This document shows positions 15,441 through 26,600 of a stretch of 64,000 nucleotides of DNA, piece by piece (within the stretch, counting starts at the first letter, position 1; each line of letters opens with the position of its first letter). The stretch is taken from assembly GCF_040219615.1 (NCBI RefSeq), contig NZ_JAVJSE010000013.1, positions 248,001 to 312,000 on the forward strand. Direction: 5' to 3'. The notes under the pieces were generated by a model, which saw only the letters and a list, made by a program, of their open reading frames with translations, made no database searches and was not told the DNA's origin. Position numbers and translations under genes: made by a program. This DNA is from Thalassobaculum_A sp040219615 (lineage in GTDB: Bacteria; Pseudomonadota; Alphaproteobacteria; Thalassobaculales; Thalassobaculaceae).

Positions 15441-16559
15441 TCAGCCGGCCGCCAGCTTGTCCAGCTCCTTGAGGATGCTGTCGGTCATCACGTTGGTCGA
15501 CACCTTGGCCTTGCCGGGCTGCATGATGTCGGCGGTGCGCAGGCCGGAGCCGAGCACGTTGTCGATCGCCTTCTCGATCAGGTCGGCGTCCTCGCCCATG
15601 TCGAAGCTGTAGCGCAGCAGCATGGCGAAGGAGAGCAGCTCGGCGATCGGGTTGGCCGAGCCCTTGCCGGCGATGTCCGGGGCCGAGCCGTGCACCGGCT
15701 CGTACAGGGCGTGGCGGCGGCCGGTGGTCGGGTCCTGGGCGCCGAGCGAGGCCGACGGCAGCATGCCGAGCGAGCCGGTCAGCATCGCCGCACAATCCGA
15801 CAGGATGTCGCCGAACAGGTTGTCGGTGACGATCACGTCGAACTGTTTCGGATTGCGAACGAGCTGCATGGCGCAGTTGTCGGCGAACATGTTCTCGTAT
15901 TCCAGGCCCTCGCCCTCGGCCTTGTGCAGGCCGGTCATGACCTCGCGCCACAGCACGCCGGACATCATGACGTTGGCCTTCTCGACCGAAGTCACCTTGC
16001 CGCGCCGCTTGCGCGCCAGGTCGAAGGCGACCCGGCCGATGCGCTCGATCTCCGGCGTGGTGTAGGCCTGGGTGTCGAAGCCGCGCTTGCCGCCGCCGGG
16101 CAGGTCCTCGATGCCGCGCGGCTCGCAGAAATACACGCCGCCGGTCAGCTCGCGCAGGATCATGATGTCGAGCCCGGCCACCAGTTCCTTCTTGAGCGAG
16201 GAGTTGTCGGCCATCGAGGCGAACACCATGGCCGGCCGCAGGTTGGCGAACAGGTCCATTTCCTTGCGCAGGCGCAACAGGCCGCGCTCGGGCTTCTTCT
16301 CGAACGGCAGGTCGTCGTATTTCGGGCCGCCCACGGCGCCGAACAGCACGGCGTCGGCGGCGACCGCATCGGCCAGGGTCTCGTCGGTCAGCGGGGTCCC
16401 GGACTCGTCGTAGGCCGCACCGCCCACCAGACCTTCCTGCACGTCGAACGATACCGACCGCTTCTTCGCCATCCAGTCGACGACGCGCAGGGTCTCGCGC
16501 ACCACTTCCGGGCCGATACCGTCGCCCGGCAGCACGAGCAGTTTCTTGTTGGACGCCAT
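15441..16559 (-). CDS. leuB: 3-isopropylmalate dehydrogenase
   Basis: LeuB oxidatively decarboxylates 3-isopropylmalate in leucine synthesis. The 372-residue protein shows LVLPGDGIGPEVV, GAVGGPKYDDLP, the substrate-binding LLRLRKEMDLFANLRP, ELTGGVYFCEPRG, DNLFGDILSD with the metal-binding Asp residues, and the NAD-binding EPVHGSAPDIAGKGSANP. The length is normal. The start is ATG at 16559. It follows leuC-leuD on the same strand with a 119-bp gap. Confidence 0.96.
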   Translation of the reverse strand: MASNKKLLVLPGDGIGPEVVRETLRVVDWMAKKRSVSFDVQEGLVGGAAYDESGTPLTDETLADAVAADAVLFGAVGGPKYDDLPFEKKPERGLLRLRKEMDLFANLRPAMVFASMADNSSLKKELVAGLDIMILRELTGGVYFCEPRGIEDLPGGGKRGFDTQAYTTPEIERIGRVAFDLARKRRGKVTSVEKANVMMSGVLWREVMTGLHKAEGEGLEYENMFADNCAMQLVRNPKQFDVIVTDNLFGDILSDCAAMLTGSLGMLPSASLGAQDPTTGRRHALYEPVHGSAPDIAGKGSANPIAELLSFAMLLRYSFDMGEDADLIEKAIDNVLGSGLRTADIMQPGKAKVSTNVMTDSILKELDKLAAG

Positions 16560-16588
16560 GACGCTCCTTTACCCCCGATCATCGGCTT

Positions 16589-16608
16589 GGATGAGCGATT
16601 GCTTATCC
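16589..16608. promoter_or_regulatory. Imperfect palindrome upstream of leuB
   Basis: GGATGAGC-gatt-GCTTATCC is an 8-bp inverted repeat with one G-T position, 30 bp upstream of the leuB start in the leuD-leuB gap. No U-run follows, so it resembles an operator or leader hairpin more than a terminator. Confidence 0.3.
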
Positions 16609-16678
16609 GAACCGCCGGGGCGTGGCAAACGTGGATATCCGCGATGCGGGATCGCGCGGGTGGGTTCCGGACGCGGCC

Positions 16679-17284
16679 TCAGGCCCAGGGCTGGGCCAGC
16701 TTGCGCTTTTCCTCGAACGCCGTGATGTCGCCCTCTTGCTTCATGGTCAGGCCGATGTCGTCGAGCCCGTTGATCAGGCAGTCCTTGCGGTGCGGGTCGA
16801 TCTCGAACGACACGCTCTCGCCGTTCGGCCGGCCGATCGTCTGGTTCTCCAGGTCGATCTCCAGCACCGCGTTCGAGCCCTTGGAGGCGTCGTCCAGCAG
16901 CTCGCGCAGCTGCTGCTTGGTGACCTTGATCGGCAGGATGCCGTTCTTGAAGCAGTTGTTGTAGAAGATGTCGGCGAAGCTGGTGCTGATCACGCAGCGG
17001 ATACCGAAGTCCAGCAGCGCCCAGGGCGCGTGCTCGCGGCTCGAGCCGCAGCCAAAGTTGTCCTCGGCGACCAGCACCTGGGCGCCCCGGTACTGCGGCT
17101 TGTTGAGTACGAAGTCCGGCTTCTCCCTGCCGTCGTCGTCGTAGCGCATCTCGGCGAACAGGTGCTTGCCAAGCCCGGTCCGCTTGATGGTCTTCAGGTA
17201 CTGCTTGGGGATGATCATGTCGGTGTCGACGTTGATCATGTCGAGCGGGGCGGCGGTGCCGCGCAGCTGGGTGAACTTTTCCAT
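16679..17284 (-). CDS. leuD: 3-isopropylmalate dehydratase small subunit
   Basis: With LeuC it isomerises 2- to 3-isopropylmalate in leucine synthesis. The 201-residue protein has the swivel-domain motifs NVDTDMIIPKQYLK, AEDNFGCGSSREHAPWAL (the substrate-loop GCGSSREH) and SFADIFYNNCFKNGILPI. The start is ATG at 17284, 17 bp after the leuC stop, so the two are an operon. Confidence 0.96.
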   Translation of the reverse strand: MEKFTQLRGTAAPLDMINVDTDMIIPKQYLKTIKRTGLGKHLFAEMRYDDDGREKPDFVLNKPQYRGAQVLVAEDNFGCGSSREHAPWALLDFGIRCVISTSFADIFYNNCFKNGILPIKVTKQQLRELLDDASKGSNAVLEIDLENQTIGRPNGESVSFEIDPHRKDCLINGLDDIGLTMKQEGDITAFEEKRKLAQPWA

Positions 17285-17301
17285 CGGTGCTCTCCTCCCG
17301 C

Positions 17302-18711
<1,410 letters not shown>

Positions 18712-18928
18712 GGCTCGGTATTCCCTCCTGCGGGCCGTCGCGCGTTCAGTCGGCGCGGCGGTGCCTCGTGTTCTCCGGAGGCCGGACATTACAAAGTTGC
18801 GCCGCCGAGGCAAACCACGAAACGCGCAAGGGGGCTTTGCAGAGCCGCCAGGCCCGATGCCGGCGGCCATCCGGACGACGTGATGAAATCAGGACCGGCG
18901 TGGGCGCCCGGAACCCGCCAACGCGAAA

Positions 18929-18956
18929 CGCCCCCGGACGTTGCCGTCCGGGGGCG
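18929..18956 (-). terminator. Intrinsic terminator after rplS
   Basis: A perfect 12-bp stem CGCCCCCGGACG/CGTCCGGGGGCG with a 4-nt loop, followed on the minus strand by TTTCGCGTT. It starts 27 bp past the rplS stop and ends the ffh-rplS operon before leuC. Confidence 0.75.
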
Positions 18957-18982
18957 CTGGATCCCGTTCCGGATGTGCAGGC

Positions 18983-19480
18983 TTACGCCTCGGTGCCGGC
19001 CTCGGCCTCGGCGGCCTTCGCCTCGGCCTTGGCGGCCCGCTGCTCGGCCTGCTCGGCCAGGCGCGCGGCGCGCGCCTCGGCGGCGACCGCACGATCCTCG
19101 GCGGCAGCCTTGCCGGCGACGCCGGTGGTCTTCTCGGCGATACGGGCCGACTTGCCGGTCCGGCCGCGCAGGTAATACAGCTTGGCGCGCCGCACCTTGC
19201 CGCGCCGGATCAGCTCGATCCCGGCGATCCGCGGCGAGTACAGCGGGAAGATCCGCTCGACGCCCTCGCCGTAGGAGATCTTGCGGACCGTGAACGACGA
19301 GTTCACGCCGTCGTTGCTGCGGGCGATGCAGACACCCTCGAACGCCTGGATGCGCTCGCGCGTGCCTTCGACGACCTTCACGTCGACCCGCACCGTGTCG
19401 CCCGGGCCGAAGACCGGGATCTGCTTGTCGGCCGAGAGGGCCGCGACCTGCTCGGTCTCGAGCTGCTCGATGATGTTCAT
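18983..19480 (-). CDS. rplS: Large ribosomal subunit protein bL19
   Basis: A 165-residue ribosomal protein at the subunit interface. Residues 1-115 are canonical L19 (IPVFGPGDTVRV, RIQAFEGVCIARSNDGVNSSF, VERIFPLYSPRI, RRGKVRRAKLYYLR). A further 50 residues form an Ala/Glu/Arg-rich, helical tail beyond the normal end. Its ATG overlaps the trmD stop (ATGA), and it is the last gene of the ffh-rpsP-rimM-trmD-rplS group. Confidence 0.96.
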   Translation of the reverse strand: MNIIEQLETEQVAALSADKQIPVFGPGDTVRVDVKVVEGTRERIQAFEGVCIARSNDGVNSSFTVRKISYGEGVERIFPLYSPRIAGIELIRRGKVRRAKLYYLRGRTGKSARIAEKTTGVAGKAAAEDRAVAAEARAARLAEQAEQRAAKAEAKAAEAEAGTEA

Positions 19481-20235
19481 GGCGTGGTCTCCGTATCCTC
19501 GTCGTCGGCCGTACCGCCGGCCCGTTCACACTGCCCGGAACGGCGGGCCCACAGGTCGGGGCGCCGCTCCCGGGTGATCCGTTCCGCCTCCCGGCGCCGC
19601 CACGCCCTGACATTGGCGTGGTGCCCGCTGGTCAGCACCTCGGGAACGGTCATCCCGTTCCAGTCCCGAGGCTGGGTATAGAGGGGATACTCCAGCAGCC
19701 CCTCCTCGAAACTCTCTTCCGCCAGCGTCTCCGCCGCGCCGAGAACCCCCGGCAGCAGGCGGATCACCGCGTCCATCACCGCGAGCGCCGCCGGCTCCCC
19801 GCCGGAGAGCACGAAATCCCCGAGGCTCAGTTCCTCGAGGCCGCGGGCGGCGATCACCCGTTCGTCCAACCCCTCGTAGCGCCCGCACAGCAGCACCACA
19901 CCCGGTTCCGCCGCCAGCGCCCTGGCCCGCGCCTGATCGAACCGCCGGCCGCGGGGGCTGAGATAGATCCGCGGTCCGGGCTGATCCTCGATCGAGGCGA
20001 GCGCCGCATCGACGACGTCCGGCCGCATGACCATGCCGGATCCGCCCCCGAACGGGGTGTCGTCGACGGAGCGGTGCTTATCGCGTGCGAATTCCCGGAT
20101 GTCCAGCGCTTTCAGCGACCAAATCCCGGCATTCAGCGCCTTTCCGGCCAGCGACAGCCCGAGCGGCCCCGGAAACATCTCCGGGAACAGAGTCAGCACC
20201 GTTGCCTGCCATCCGGTCGCCGCAGCGTCGGCCAT
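19477..20235 (-). CDS. trmD: tRNA (guanine37-N1)-methyltransferase
   Basis: TrmD methylates G37 next to the anticodon and prevents frameshifting. The 252-residue SPOUT-fold protein has TLFPEMFPGPLGLSLAGKAL, DIREFARDKHRSVDDTPFGG, the knot motifs LLCGRYEGLDERV and LSLGDFVLSGGEPAALAVMD, and the C-terminal PRDWNGMTVPEVLTSGHH. It follows rimM by 24 bp and overlaps rplS. Confidence 0.96.
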   Translation of the reverse strand: MADAAATGWQATVLTLFPEMFPGPLGLSLAGKALNAGIWSLKALDIREFARDKHRSVDDTPFGGGSGMVMRPDVVDAALASIEDQPGPRIYLSPRGRRFDQARARALAAEPGVVLLCGRYEGLDERVIAARGLEELSLGDFVLSGGEPAALAVMDAVIRLLPGVLGAAETLAEESFEEGLLEYPLYTQPRDWNGMTVPEVLTSGHHANVRAWRRREAERITRERRPDLWARRSGQCERAGGTADDEDTETTP

Positions 20236-20259
20236 CGCTCCTCACTCCGCCGCCCTTCA

Positions 20260-20763
20260 TCAGTCCAGCAGCCCCTCGGGCGGATCCACCAGCAGCCGGC
20301 CGCCGGCCAGATCGACCTCCGGCACCACCGCCTCGGTGAACGGCAGCATTTGGGACCTGCCGTCGGCGCCGACATACTCGATCAGGTCGCCGGCCCCGAA
20401 GTCGTGCATCGCCGTGACCCGGCCGAGTTGCCGGCCGTCGGTCGCGACCACCGCCAGGCCGATCAGGTCGGCGTGGTAGTACTCGCCGTCCGACGGCTCC
20501 GGCAACACCGAGCGCGCCACGTAGAACCGGGTACCGCGCAACGCCTCGGCGGCATCGCGGTCGGCCACGCCGTCGACCCGGACGATCACCCCGTCCTTGT
20601 GGCGGCCGGTGACCTGCAGCTCGAACCGGCGGTCGCCGGACTCGTCCTCGACCGGGCCGTAGGCGGCCACGTCGTCCGGGTTCTCGGTGAAGGGCCTGAC
20701 CTTCACCTGACCGCGGACGCCATGGGCGCCGGTTACCGCCCCCAGGCAGACGCGATCGACCAC
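20260..20763 (-). CDS. rimM: Ribosome maturation factor RimM
   Basis: A 167-residue 16S processing factor that binds S19 during 30S assembly. The N-terminal VCLGAVTGAHGVRGQVKVRPFT and the PRC-barrel half with YYHADLIGLAVV, GRVTAMHDFGAGDLIEY and LPFTEAVVPEVDL are diagnostic. It lies 25 bp after rpsP in the same operon. Confidence 0.95.
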   Translation of the reverse strand: MVDRVCLGAVTGAHGVRGQVKVRPFTENPDDVAAYGPVEDESGDRRFELQVTGRHKDGVIVRVDGVADRDAAEALRGTRFYVARSVLPEPSDGEYYHADLIGLAVVATDGRQLGRVTAMHDFGAGDLIEYVGADGRSQMLPFTEAVVPEVDLAGGRLLVDPPEGLLD

Positions 20764-20788
20764 CGCCGTTCCCGCCCTGCGCTCGCGA

Positions 20789-21205
20789 TCAGGCCTCGGC
20801 CGATGCCTCGGCCGGCGCCTCTGCCGGCGTCTCGGCGGCCTCCGCGGCAGCCTTCTCGGCGGCGTCGGCGGCCTTCTGCGCGGCCTCGGCCTCGCGCTCG
20901 GCGCGCTTCTTGCCCGGTGCCGACTTCAGCGGCTGCGCGTTGTACTGGAACGGCTCCATCAGGCCGGCCTGGCCGAGCATCTTGTGCATCCGGTCGGTCG
21001 GGCGGGCGCCGACGCTCAGCCAATGCTGGATGCGGTCGGCCTTCACGATCAGCCGGTCGGCATGGTCCTTCGGCAGCATCGGGTTGTAGGTGCCGATCTT
21101 CTCGACGAAGCGGCCGTCGCGCGGGCTGGTCGCCTCGGCGACGACGATCCGGTAGAACGGGCGCTTCTTGGCGCCGCCGCGGGCGAGACGAATGCGAAGC
21201 GACAT
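20789..21205 (-). CDS. rpsP: Small ribosomal subunit protein bS16
   Basis: A 138-residue 30S protein. The first 85 residues are canonical S16 (SLRIRLARGGAKKRPFYRIV, GRFVEKIGTYNPMLP, RIQHWLSVGARPTDRMHKML). The remaining 50 or so are a Lys/Ala/Glu-rich extension (AEREAEAAQKAADAAEKAAA) also seen in other Alphaproteobacteria. It is second in the ffh operon. Confidence 0.96.
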   Translation of the reverse strand: MSLRIRLARGGAKKRPFYRIVVAEATSPRDGRFVEKIGTYNPMLPKDHADRLIVKADRIQHWLSVGARPTDRMHKMLGQAGLMEPFQYNAQPLKSAPGKKRAEREAEAAQKAADAAEKAAAEAAETPAEAPAEASAEA

Positions 21206-21274
21206 GGTTTGGTCCTTTCGTGTTCCTGCAGTCCGATGAGTATCAATTCGGTTCGTTGACGATCGCCGGCGCGC

Positions 21275-22756
21275 TTATTTGCGCTTGCCGGGAAATCCGG
21301 GGGGCAGGCCGCCGCCAAGCCCTGGAAGCCGGGGGCCGCCGGGGCCGCCGAGGCCCGGGAAGCCGCCGGGCATCGGCGGCAGCGAACCACCGCCGGCGGG
21401 CGGAGCGGGCATGCCGCCGCCACCGCCGAACAGGCCGGCCAGCGCGCCCTTGCCGCCCATCTTGCCGACCTGCTTCATCATCCGCGCCATGTCCTGGTGC
21501 TGCTTCAGCACCTTGTTGACGTCCTGCACCTGGGTGCCGGAACCGGCGGCGATGCGCTTGCGGCGCGAGGCGTTGAGCAGCTTCGGGTTGCGGCGCTCGT
21601 CGCGGGTCATCGAGGAGATGATCGCCTCGTTGCGCTTCAGCACCTTGTCGTCGAGATTGGCGCCGGCCATCTGCTTCTGCAGCTTGCCGATGCCGGGCAG
21701 CATTCCCATGATGCCGCCGAGCCCGCCGAGCGTGCGGACCTGCTTCAGCTGGGCCGCCATGTCGTCGAGGGTGAAGACGCCGCGCATCATTCGCTCGGCG
21801 GTCTTCTGGGCCTCCTCGGCGTCGATCGTCTCGGCGGCCTTCTCGACCAGGCTGACCACGTCGCCCATGCCGAGGATGCGGCCGGCCAGGCGCTCCGGGT
21901 GGAAGTCCTCCAGGTCGTCGACCTTCTCGCCGACGCCGAGCATCTTGATCGGCATACCGGTGACGCCGCGCATCGACAGCGCGGCACCGCCGCGGCTGTC
22001 GCCATCGACCCGGGTCAGCACGATGCCGGTGATCCCGACCCGCTCGTGGAAGTTGGTGGCGGTGGTGACCGCGTCCTGGCCGGTCAGCGCGTCGGCGACC
22101 AGCAGCACCTCGTGCGGGTTCACCGCCTCGCGGACCGCCCGGGCCTCGGCCATCAGCCCCTCGTCGATCGAGGTGCGGCCGGCGGTGTCCAGCATCACCA
22201 CGTCGAAGCCCTGCAGCCTCGCCGCGGTCATAGCCCGCCTGGCGATCCCGGCCGGGGTCTCGCCGGCGACAATCGGCAGGGTGGCGACGCCGACCTGCTC
22301 GCCGAGGATCCGGAGCTGCTCGCGCGCCGCCGGGCGGGTGACGTCGAGCGACGCCATCAGCACCTTCTTGCGCTCGCGCTCCTTCAGGCGCTTGGCGATC
22401 TTGGCGGTGGTCGTGGTCTTGCCGCCGCCCTGCAGGCCGACCATCAGGATCGGCACCGGGGCCGGGGCGTTCAGGCTGATCGACTGGCTGTCGGAGCCGA
22501 GCATGTCCACGAGCTCGTCGTGGACGATCTTGACGACCATCTGGCCCGGCGTGACCGAGCGCAGCACCTCGCGGCCGACCGCCCGCTCGCGGACCTTGTC
22601 GACGAACTGCTTGACCACCGGCAGGGCGACGTCGGCCTCGAGCAGGGCGACCCGGACCTCGCGCATGGCGGTCGCGACGTCGGCCTCGCTCAGCGCCCCG
22701 CGCTTGCGCAGCCGGTCGAAGACCGATCCCAGCCTCTCGCTCAGTCCTTCGAACAA
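21275..22756 (-). CDS. ffh: Signal recognition particle protein Ffh
   Basis: This SRP54-type GTPase delivers nascent inner-membrane proteins to FtsY, which is encoded at 33060. The 493-residue protein has the N domain, the G domain with VGLQGGGKTTTTAKIAKRL, DVTRPAAREQL, VMLDTAGR and TRVDGDSRGG, and the Met-rich M domain (MMRGVFTLDDMAAQLKQV, SMTRDERRNP, GSGTQVQDVN). It ends in a Gly/Pro-rich tail of about 60 residues. The start is TTG at 22756, which gives the usual FEGLSERL N-terminus and has GGAG 7 nt upstream; a further-upstream start would add an atypical leader. Confidence 0.95.
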   Translation of the reverse strand: MFEGLSERLGSVFDRLRKRGALSEADVATAMREVRVALLEADVALPVVKQFVDKVRERAVGREVLRSVTPGQMVVKIVHDELVDMLGSDSQSISLNAPAPVPILMVGLQGGGKTTTTAKIAKRLKERERKKVLMASLDVTRPAAREQLRILGEQVGVATLPIVAGETPAGIARRAMTAARLQGFDVVMLDTAGRTSIDEGLMAEARAVREAVNPHEVLLVADALTGQDAVTTATNFHERVGITGIVLTRVDGDSRGGAALSMRGVTGMPIKMLGVGEKVDDLEDFHPERLAGRILGMGDVVSLVEKAAETIDAEEAQKTAERMMRGVFTLDDMAAQLKQVRTLGGLGGIMGMLPGIGKLQKQMAGANLDDKVLKRNEAIISSMTRDERRNPKLLNASRRKRIAAGSGTQVQDVNKVLKQHQDMARMMKQVGKMGGKGALAGLFGGGGGMPAPPAGGGSLPPMPGGFPGLGGPGGPRLPGLGGGLPPGFPGKRK

Positions 22757-22871
22757 ACCGTCACTCCAGACAAACCGTTGCCCCAAACGATATCGCGCCC
22801 GTGCTCGAACCCTCGAGGACGGACGGAACCCGTTAAGGTCTCAGCAGACAGGGTCTCGCCGAGAAGGCCGC

Positions 22872-22900
22872 CTTATACGCGCGGCGGCCGGGAGGGTCAA
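22872..22900 (-). promoter_or_regulatory. Sigma-70 promoter of the ffh operon
   Basis: On the minus strand TTGACC and TATAAG are separated by exactly 17 bp. The -10 element lies about 115 bp upstream of the ffh start, in the gap after the glutathione transferase gene. Confidence 0.7.
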
Positions 22901-22919
22901 GGCGAGCGGCGAGATCCGC

Positions 22920-23579
22920 TCAGTCGCGGTCCGGCGCGCCGAGCGGAAACAGGTGGCGGAACGGGCGGGCCTCGTCGACGGCGCGGGCGAAGGAAGGCCG
23001 GGCCAGCAGCCGGTCGCGGTACCGGCGCAGCGCCGGAAACCGGTCGCCCAGGGGATGCGCCCAGTCGGCATAGAACAGGGACGGGGCCGCCGCGCAGTCG
23101 GCGAGGCCGAACCCGCCGGCCGCCCACTCGCGCCCGGCCATCCGGGAATCGAGCCAGCCATAGGCGGTGTCGAGCATGCCCCGAGCCTCGTCCACGCCCT
23201 GCCGGTCCCGCCGGTCGGCGGGACGCAGGCTGTCGCCGACGATCTTCTGCAGCGGGGTCATGACGTAGTTGTCGAACACTCGGTCCAGCATCCGTGCATC
23301 GAGGGCCGCCGCCGGATCCTCGGGGATCAGCCGCAGCGGTCCGGGATGGTGCACGTCCAGGTACTCGATGATGACCGTCGTCTCGAACACCGTCCGGTCG
23401 CCGTCGGCCAGGACCGGGAAGCGCTTCATCGGCCACAGCGCCGTCATCTCGGCGAACGCCGCAGGGTCGTCGTCCTGGCCGATCCGGCGGTATCGGAAAC
23501 CTGTGCCGTTCTCGTACAGCGCGATCAGCGCCTTCTGGCAGTAGGACGAGAACGGGTGCGCATAGAGCGACGGGACCAA
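22920..23579 (-). CDS. Glutathione S-transferase family protein
   Basis: A 219-residue soluble protein. The thioredoxin-like N-terminal domain (LYAHPFSSYCQKALIALYEN, WPMKRFPVLADGDRTVFETTVIIEYLD, with the cis-Pro and Glu-Thr glutathione site) is followed by a helical C-terminal domain (GWLDSRMAGREWAAGGFGLADCAAAPSLFY). The Ser/Cys near residue 12 would be the catalytic position. The likely role is detoxification. The start is TTG at 23579 with GGAGGA upstream. Its promoter overlaps a 24-bp palindrome, and it sits downstream of an RND pump on the same strand. Confidence 0.85.
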   Translation of the reverse strand: MVPSLYAHPFSSYCQKALIALYENGTGFRYRRIGQDDDPAAFAEMTALWPMKRFPVLADGDRTVFETTVIIEYLDVHHPGPLRLIPEDPAAALDARMLDRVFDNYVMTPLQKIVGDSLRPADRRDRQGVDEARGMLDTAYGWLDSRMAGREWAAGGFGLADCAAAPSLFYADWAHPLGDRFPALRRYRDRLLARPSFARAVDEARPFRHLFPLGAPDRD

Positions 23580-23600
23580 GGCGGATCTCCTCCGGCAGGA

Positions 23601-23624
23601 TTATGAGTTGATATCAACTCATAA
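23601..23624. promoter_or_regulatory. 24-bp perfect palindrome, probable operator
   Basis: The half-site TTATGAGTTGAT is followed directly by its exact reverse complement. It lies 22 bp upstream of the GST start codon and covers the -10 region of the predicted promoter, as a repressor operator would. No regulator gene is encoded next to it. Confidence 0.7.
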
Positions 23625-23640
23625 AGTCGACCGATGTCAA
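23612..23640 (-). promoter_or_regulatory. Promoter of the glutathione transferase gene
   Basis: A perfect -35 TTGACA on the minus strand (at 23640-23635, overlapping the stop codon of the RND gene) is followed after 17 bp by the weak -10 TTGATA inside the 24-bp palindrome. Confidence 0.5.
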
Positions 23641-26600
23641 GCCCGCGCCGCCTCGCGCCGCTCGCGGGCCAGCGAGGTCAGGCCGAAATCGTCGAGGATG
23701 GCGTAGAACGCCGGCACCACGAACAGCACCAGGAAGGTCGTGGTGGTCAGGCCGAAGGCGATGCTGGTGACCAGCGGGATCAGCAGCTGGGCCTGCAGGC
23801 TGGTCTCGAACAGCAGCGGCAGCAGCCCGGCCACGGTGGTCAGCGAGGTCAGGAAGATCGCCCGGAACCGCGCCTTCGCCGCCTTCGGGGCGGCGGCCTC
23901 GACGGTGACGTCGCCGGGGGCGTGCTCGCTCTTGATGAACTGCACCAGCAGGATCGAGTCGTTGACCACGATGCCGGCCAGCGAGATCAGGCCGAGCAGG
24001 CTCGGCAGCGCCAGGTCGATGCCCAGCAGCAGGTGCCCGGCGACCGCGCCGATCAGCGCGAACGGGATCAGGCTCATCACCACCAGCGGCTCGACGTAGC
24101 TGCGGAACTGGAAGCTCAGCACCAGGAAGATCCCGACCAGCCCGAGCACCAGCGCCTTGGCCATCGACGTGCCGGTAGTCCGGCCGCTGGCGACCTGGCC
24201 CTCGATCGACACCTCCAGGCCGGGATAGCGCCGGCGAAGTTCCGGCACGAAGCGGGCGTAGGTGTCGTTGACGATCTCGGTGGCGTTCGCCACCCGGGTG
24301 TCGACGTCGCCCTGGACGGTCACGGTCGGCCGCCGGTCGATCCGCACGATGCGGGCGTAGCCGCGGTTCCAGCGGGCGGCCGCGACCTCGCTCAGCGGCA
24401 CCAGCTTGCCGTCCGGGGTCGCGATCACCGCGTCGTCCAGGGCGGCCAGGCTGCCGCGGTCGACGCCGGCCAGCCGCACGTCGATCTCGTAGGATTCGAC
24501 GCCGACCTGGATCTCGTCAGCGGTGCTGCCGAAGAACGCCGCGCGCAGCTGCTGGGCGACGGTGCGGGCGTCCAGGCCGAGCTGGCCGGCCCCCTCCTTC
24601 AGGGTCAGCACGATCTCCGGCTTGCCGGCCTCCAGGTCGTCCAGCAGGTCGCGGGTGCCGCGGTAACCGGCGAGCCAGCCCTCCAGGTCCCGGGCGGCGG
24701 CGTCCAGCGCCGGCAGGTCGGCGCCGGCCAGCCGGAACTCGATCGCCTTGCCGGCCGGGCCGGCCGTGGGCTCGGCATAGGTGACGCGGACGCTGTCGAG
24801 CAGCGGCCCGACCTCCCGGCGCCAGCGGTCGACGATGCCGTCGTTGTCGACCGTGCGGATCTCCGACGACAGCAGGTCGATCGACACGGTCGCCAGGTTG
24901 GCGCCGGTGTCGCCGGTGTCGGCGTTCTCGTTGTAGGTCAACAGGACATGGCGGACCAATGGCCGGCCGTCCGGCTGCCTCGGCGCGAGCTGTTGGTTCA
25001 CCCGCCCGGCGGCGTCGACCAGCCGGGCCACCATGGCCTCGGTGTCGGCCAGCCGGCTGCCGCGCGGCAGCGTGACGCGGGCCTCCAGGGTGTCGCCGTC
25101 GAGTTCCGGAAAGGCCTGGAACTTCAGCACACCGCCGGCCAGCATCGCCACCGCGACCAGGAAGGCGCCGAACGCGATGCCGACGGTCAGGTAGCGATGC
25201 GCCACGGCGCGCGCCGCCAGCGGCCCGACCTGCCGGTCGCGGACCCGCTCCATCCAGCCCTCGGCCCAGCGCCGCACCCGCCCGGGCCGATCGGGGCCGT
25301 GTTCGGTGTCATGGGGATCGTGGCTGAGGTGGTTCGGCAGGATCAGGAAGGCCTCGACCAGCGACACCGCCAGCACCAGCAGCATCACCACCGGCACCAC
25401 CGACAGCAGCTGGCCGAGGTCGCCGCTCAGGAATGCCAGGTAGCCGAACACCGCCGCGGTGGTGACGAAGGACGACACCACCCCCGGCAGCACCTGCACC
25501 GTGCCGTCGATCGCGGCCTGCAGCGCCGGGCGGCCGCGCTGGCGGTGCGCCTGGATGTTCTCGGCGATCACGATGGCGTCGTCCATGATGATGCCGATCA
25601 CGATCAGCAGCCCGACCATGGTCAGCATGTTGATCGAGTAGCCGAGCAGGGCCATGGCGGCGAGCCCGCCGAGGAACGACACCGGCAGGCCCATGGAGAT
25701 CCAGAACGCGGTGCGCAGGCCGAAGAACAGCCAGACCGCGGCCGCCACCAGCACGATGCCCTGGACGGCGTTCTCGAACAGCATGGTCAGCCGGTCGCGC
25801 ACGATCGACGACCGGTCGCTGGTGATCGCCAGCACCGCGCCGGGCGGCGCCCGCCCGCGCTCGTCCTCCAGGAACGCCTGCAGCGCGGCGATGACGTCCA
25901 GGCTGTCGGCCGACCATGTCTTGGTGATCTCCAGCAGCGCCGCCGGCTTGCCGTTGAACTCGATGCGGACCTCGTCGTCCTGGAACCGGTCGGTGACCGT
26001 GGCGATGTCGCCGAGCCGGATCTGCCCGCCGCGGCCGCCCTCCACCACCACCAGGTCCTTCAGGGCGTCGACCGAGACCCGCTGGTCGTCGAACCGCAGG
26101 GCCACCACCCGGTCCGCGGTCTCGATGTCGCCGGCCGGCAGCTCGACGTTGCGGCGGCCCACCAGGTCGGCGATGTCCGACACGCTGAGGCCGAGCGCGC
26201 GGGACATGCCGTCCTGCACCTCGATGCTGATCTGGTGGTCGGAGAAGCCGGTGACATCGACGTTCGGGATGCCGCCCCAGCGCAGCATCCGGGCCTTGAC
26301 CGCCTCGGCATAGGCCTTGAGTTCCGGCAGGCGGTCCGGCCCGGTGATCGCCACCGCGGCGACGAAATCGGCGAGCCCGAGCTGCTTGACCACCGGGGTC
26401 TCGACCTCGTCGGGGAAGCTGTCGATGGCGTCGACCTCGGTCTTGATGTCGAGGAAGAAGCGGTCGAAGTTCGACCCCTCGGTCATCTCGAAGGTGGCGA
26501 TCGCCAGCCCCTCGCGCGCCTCGCAGCGGATTTCCGCCATGTTGTCGACGCCGTCGACCGCGTCCTCGACCCGCTGGCAGACCGCGTCGGCGACCTCGGC

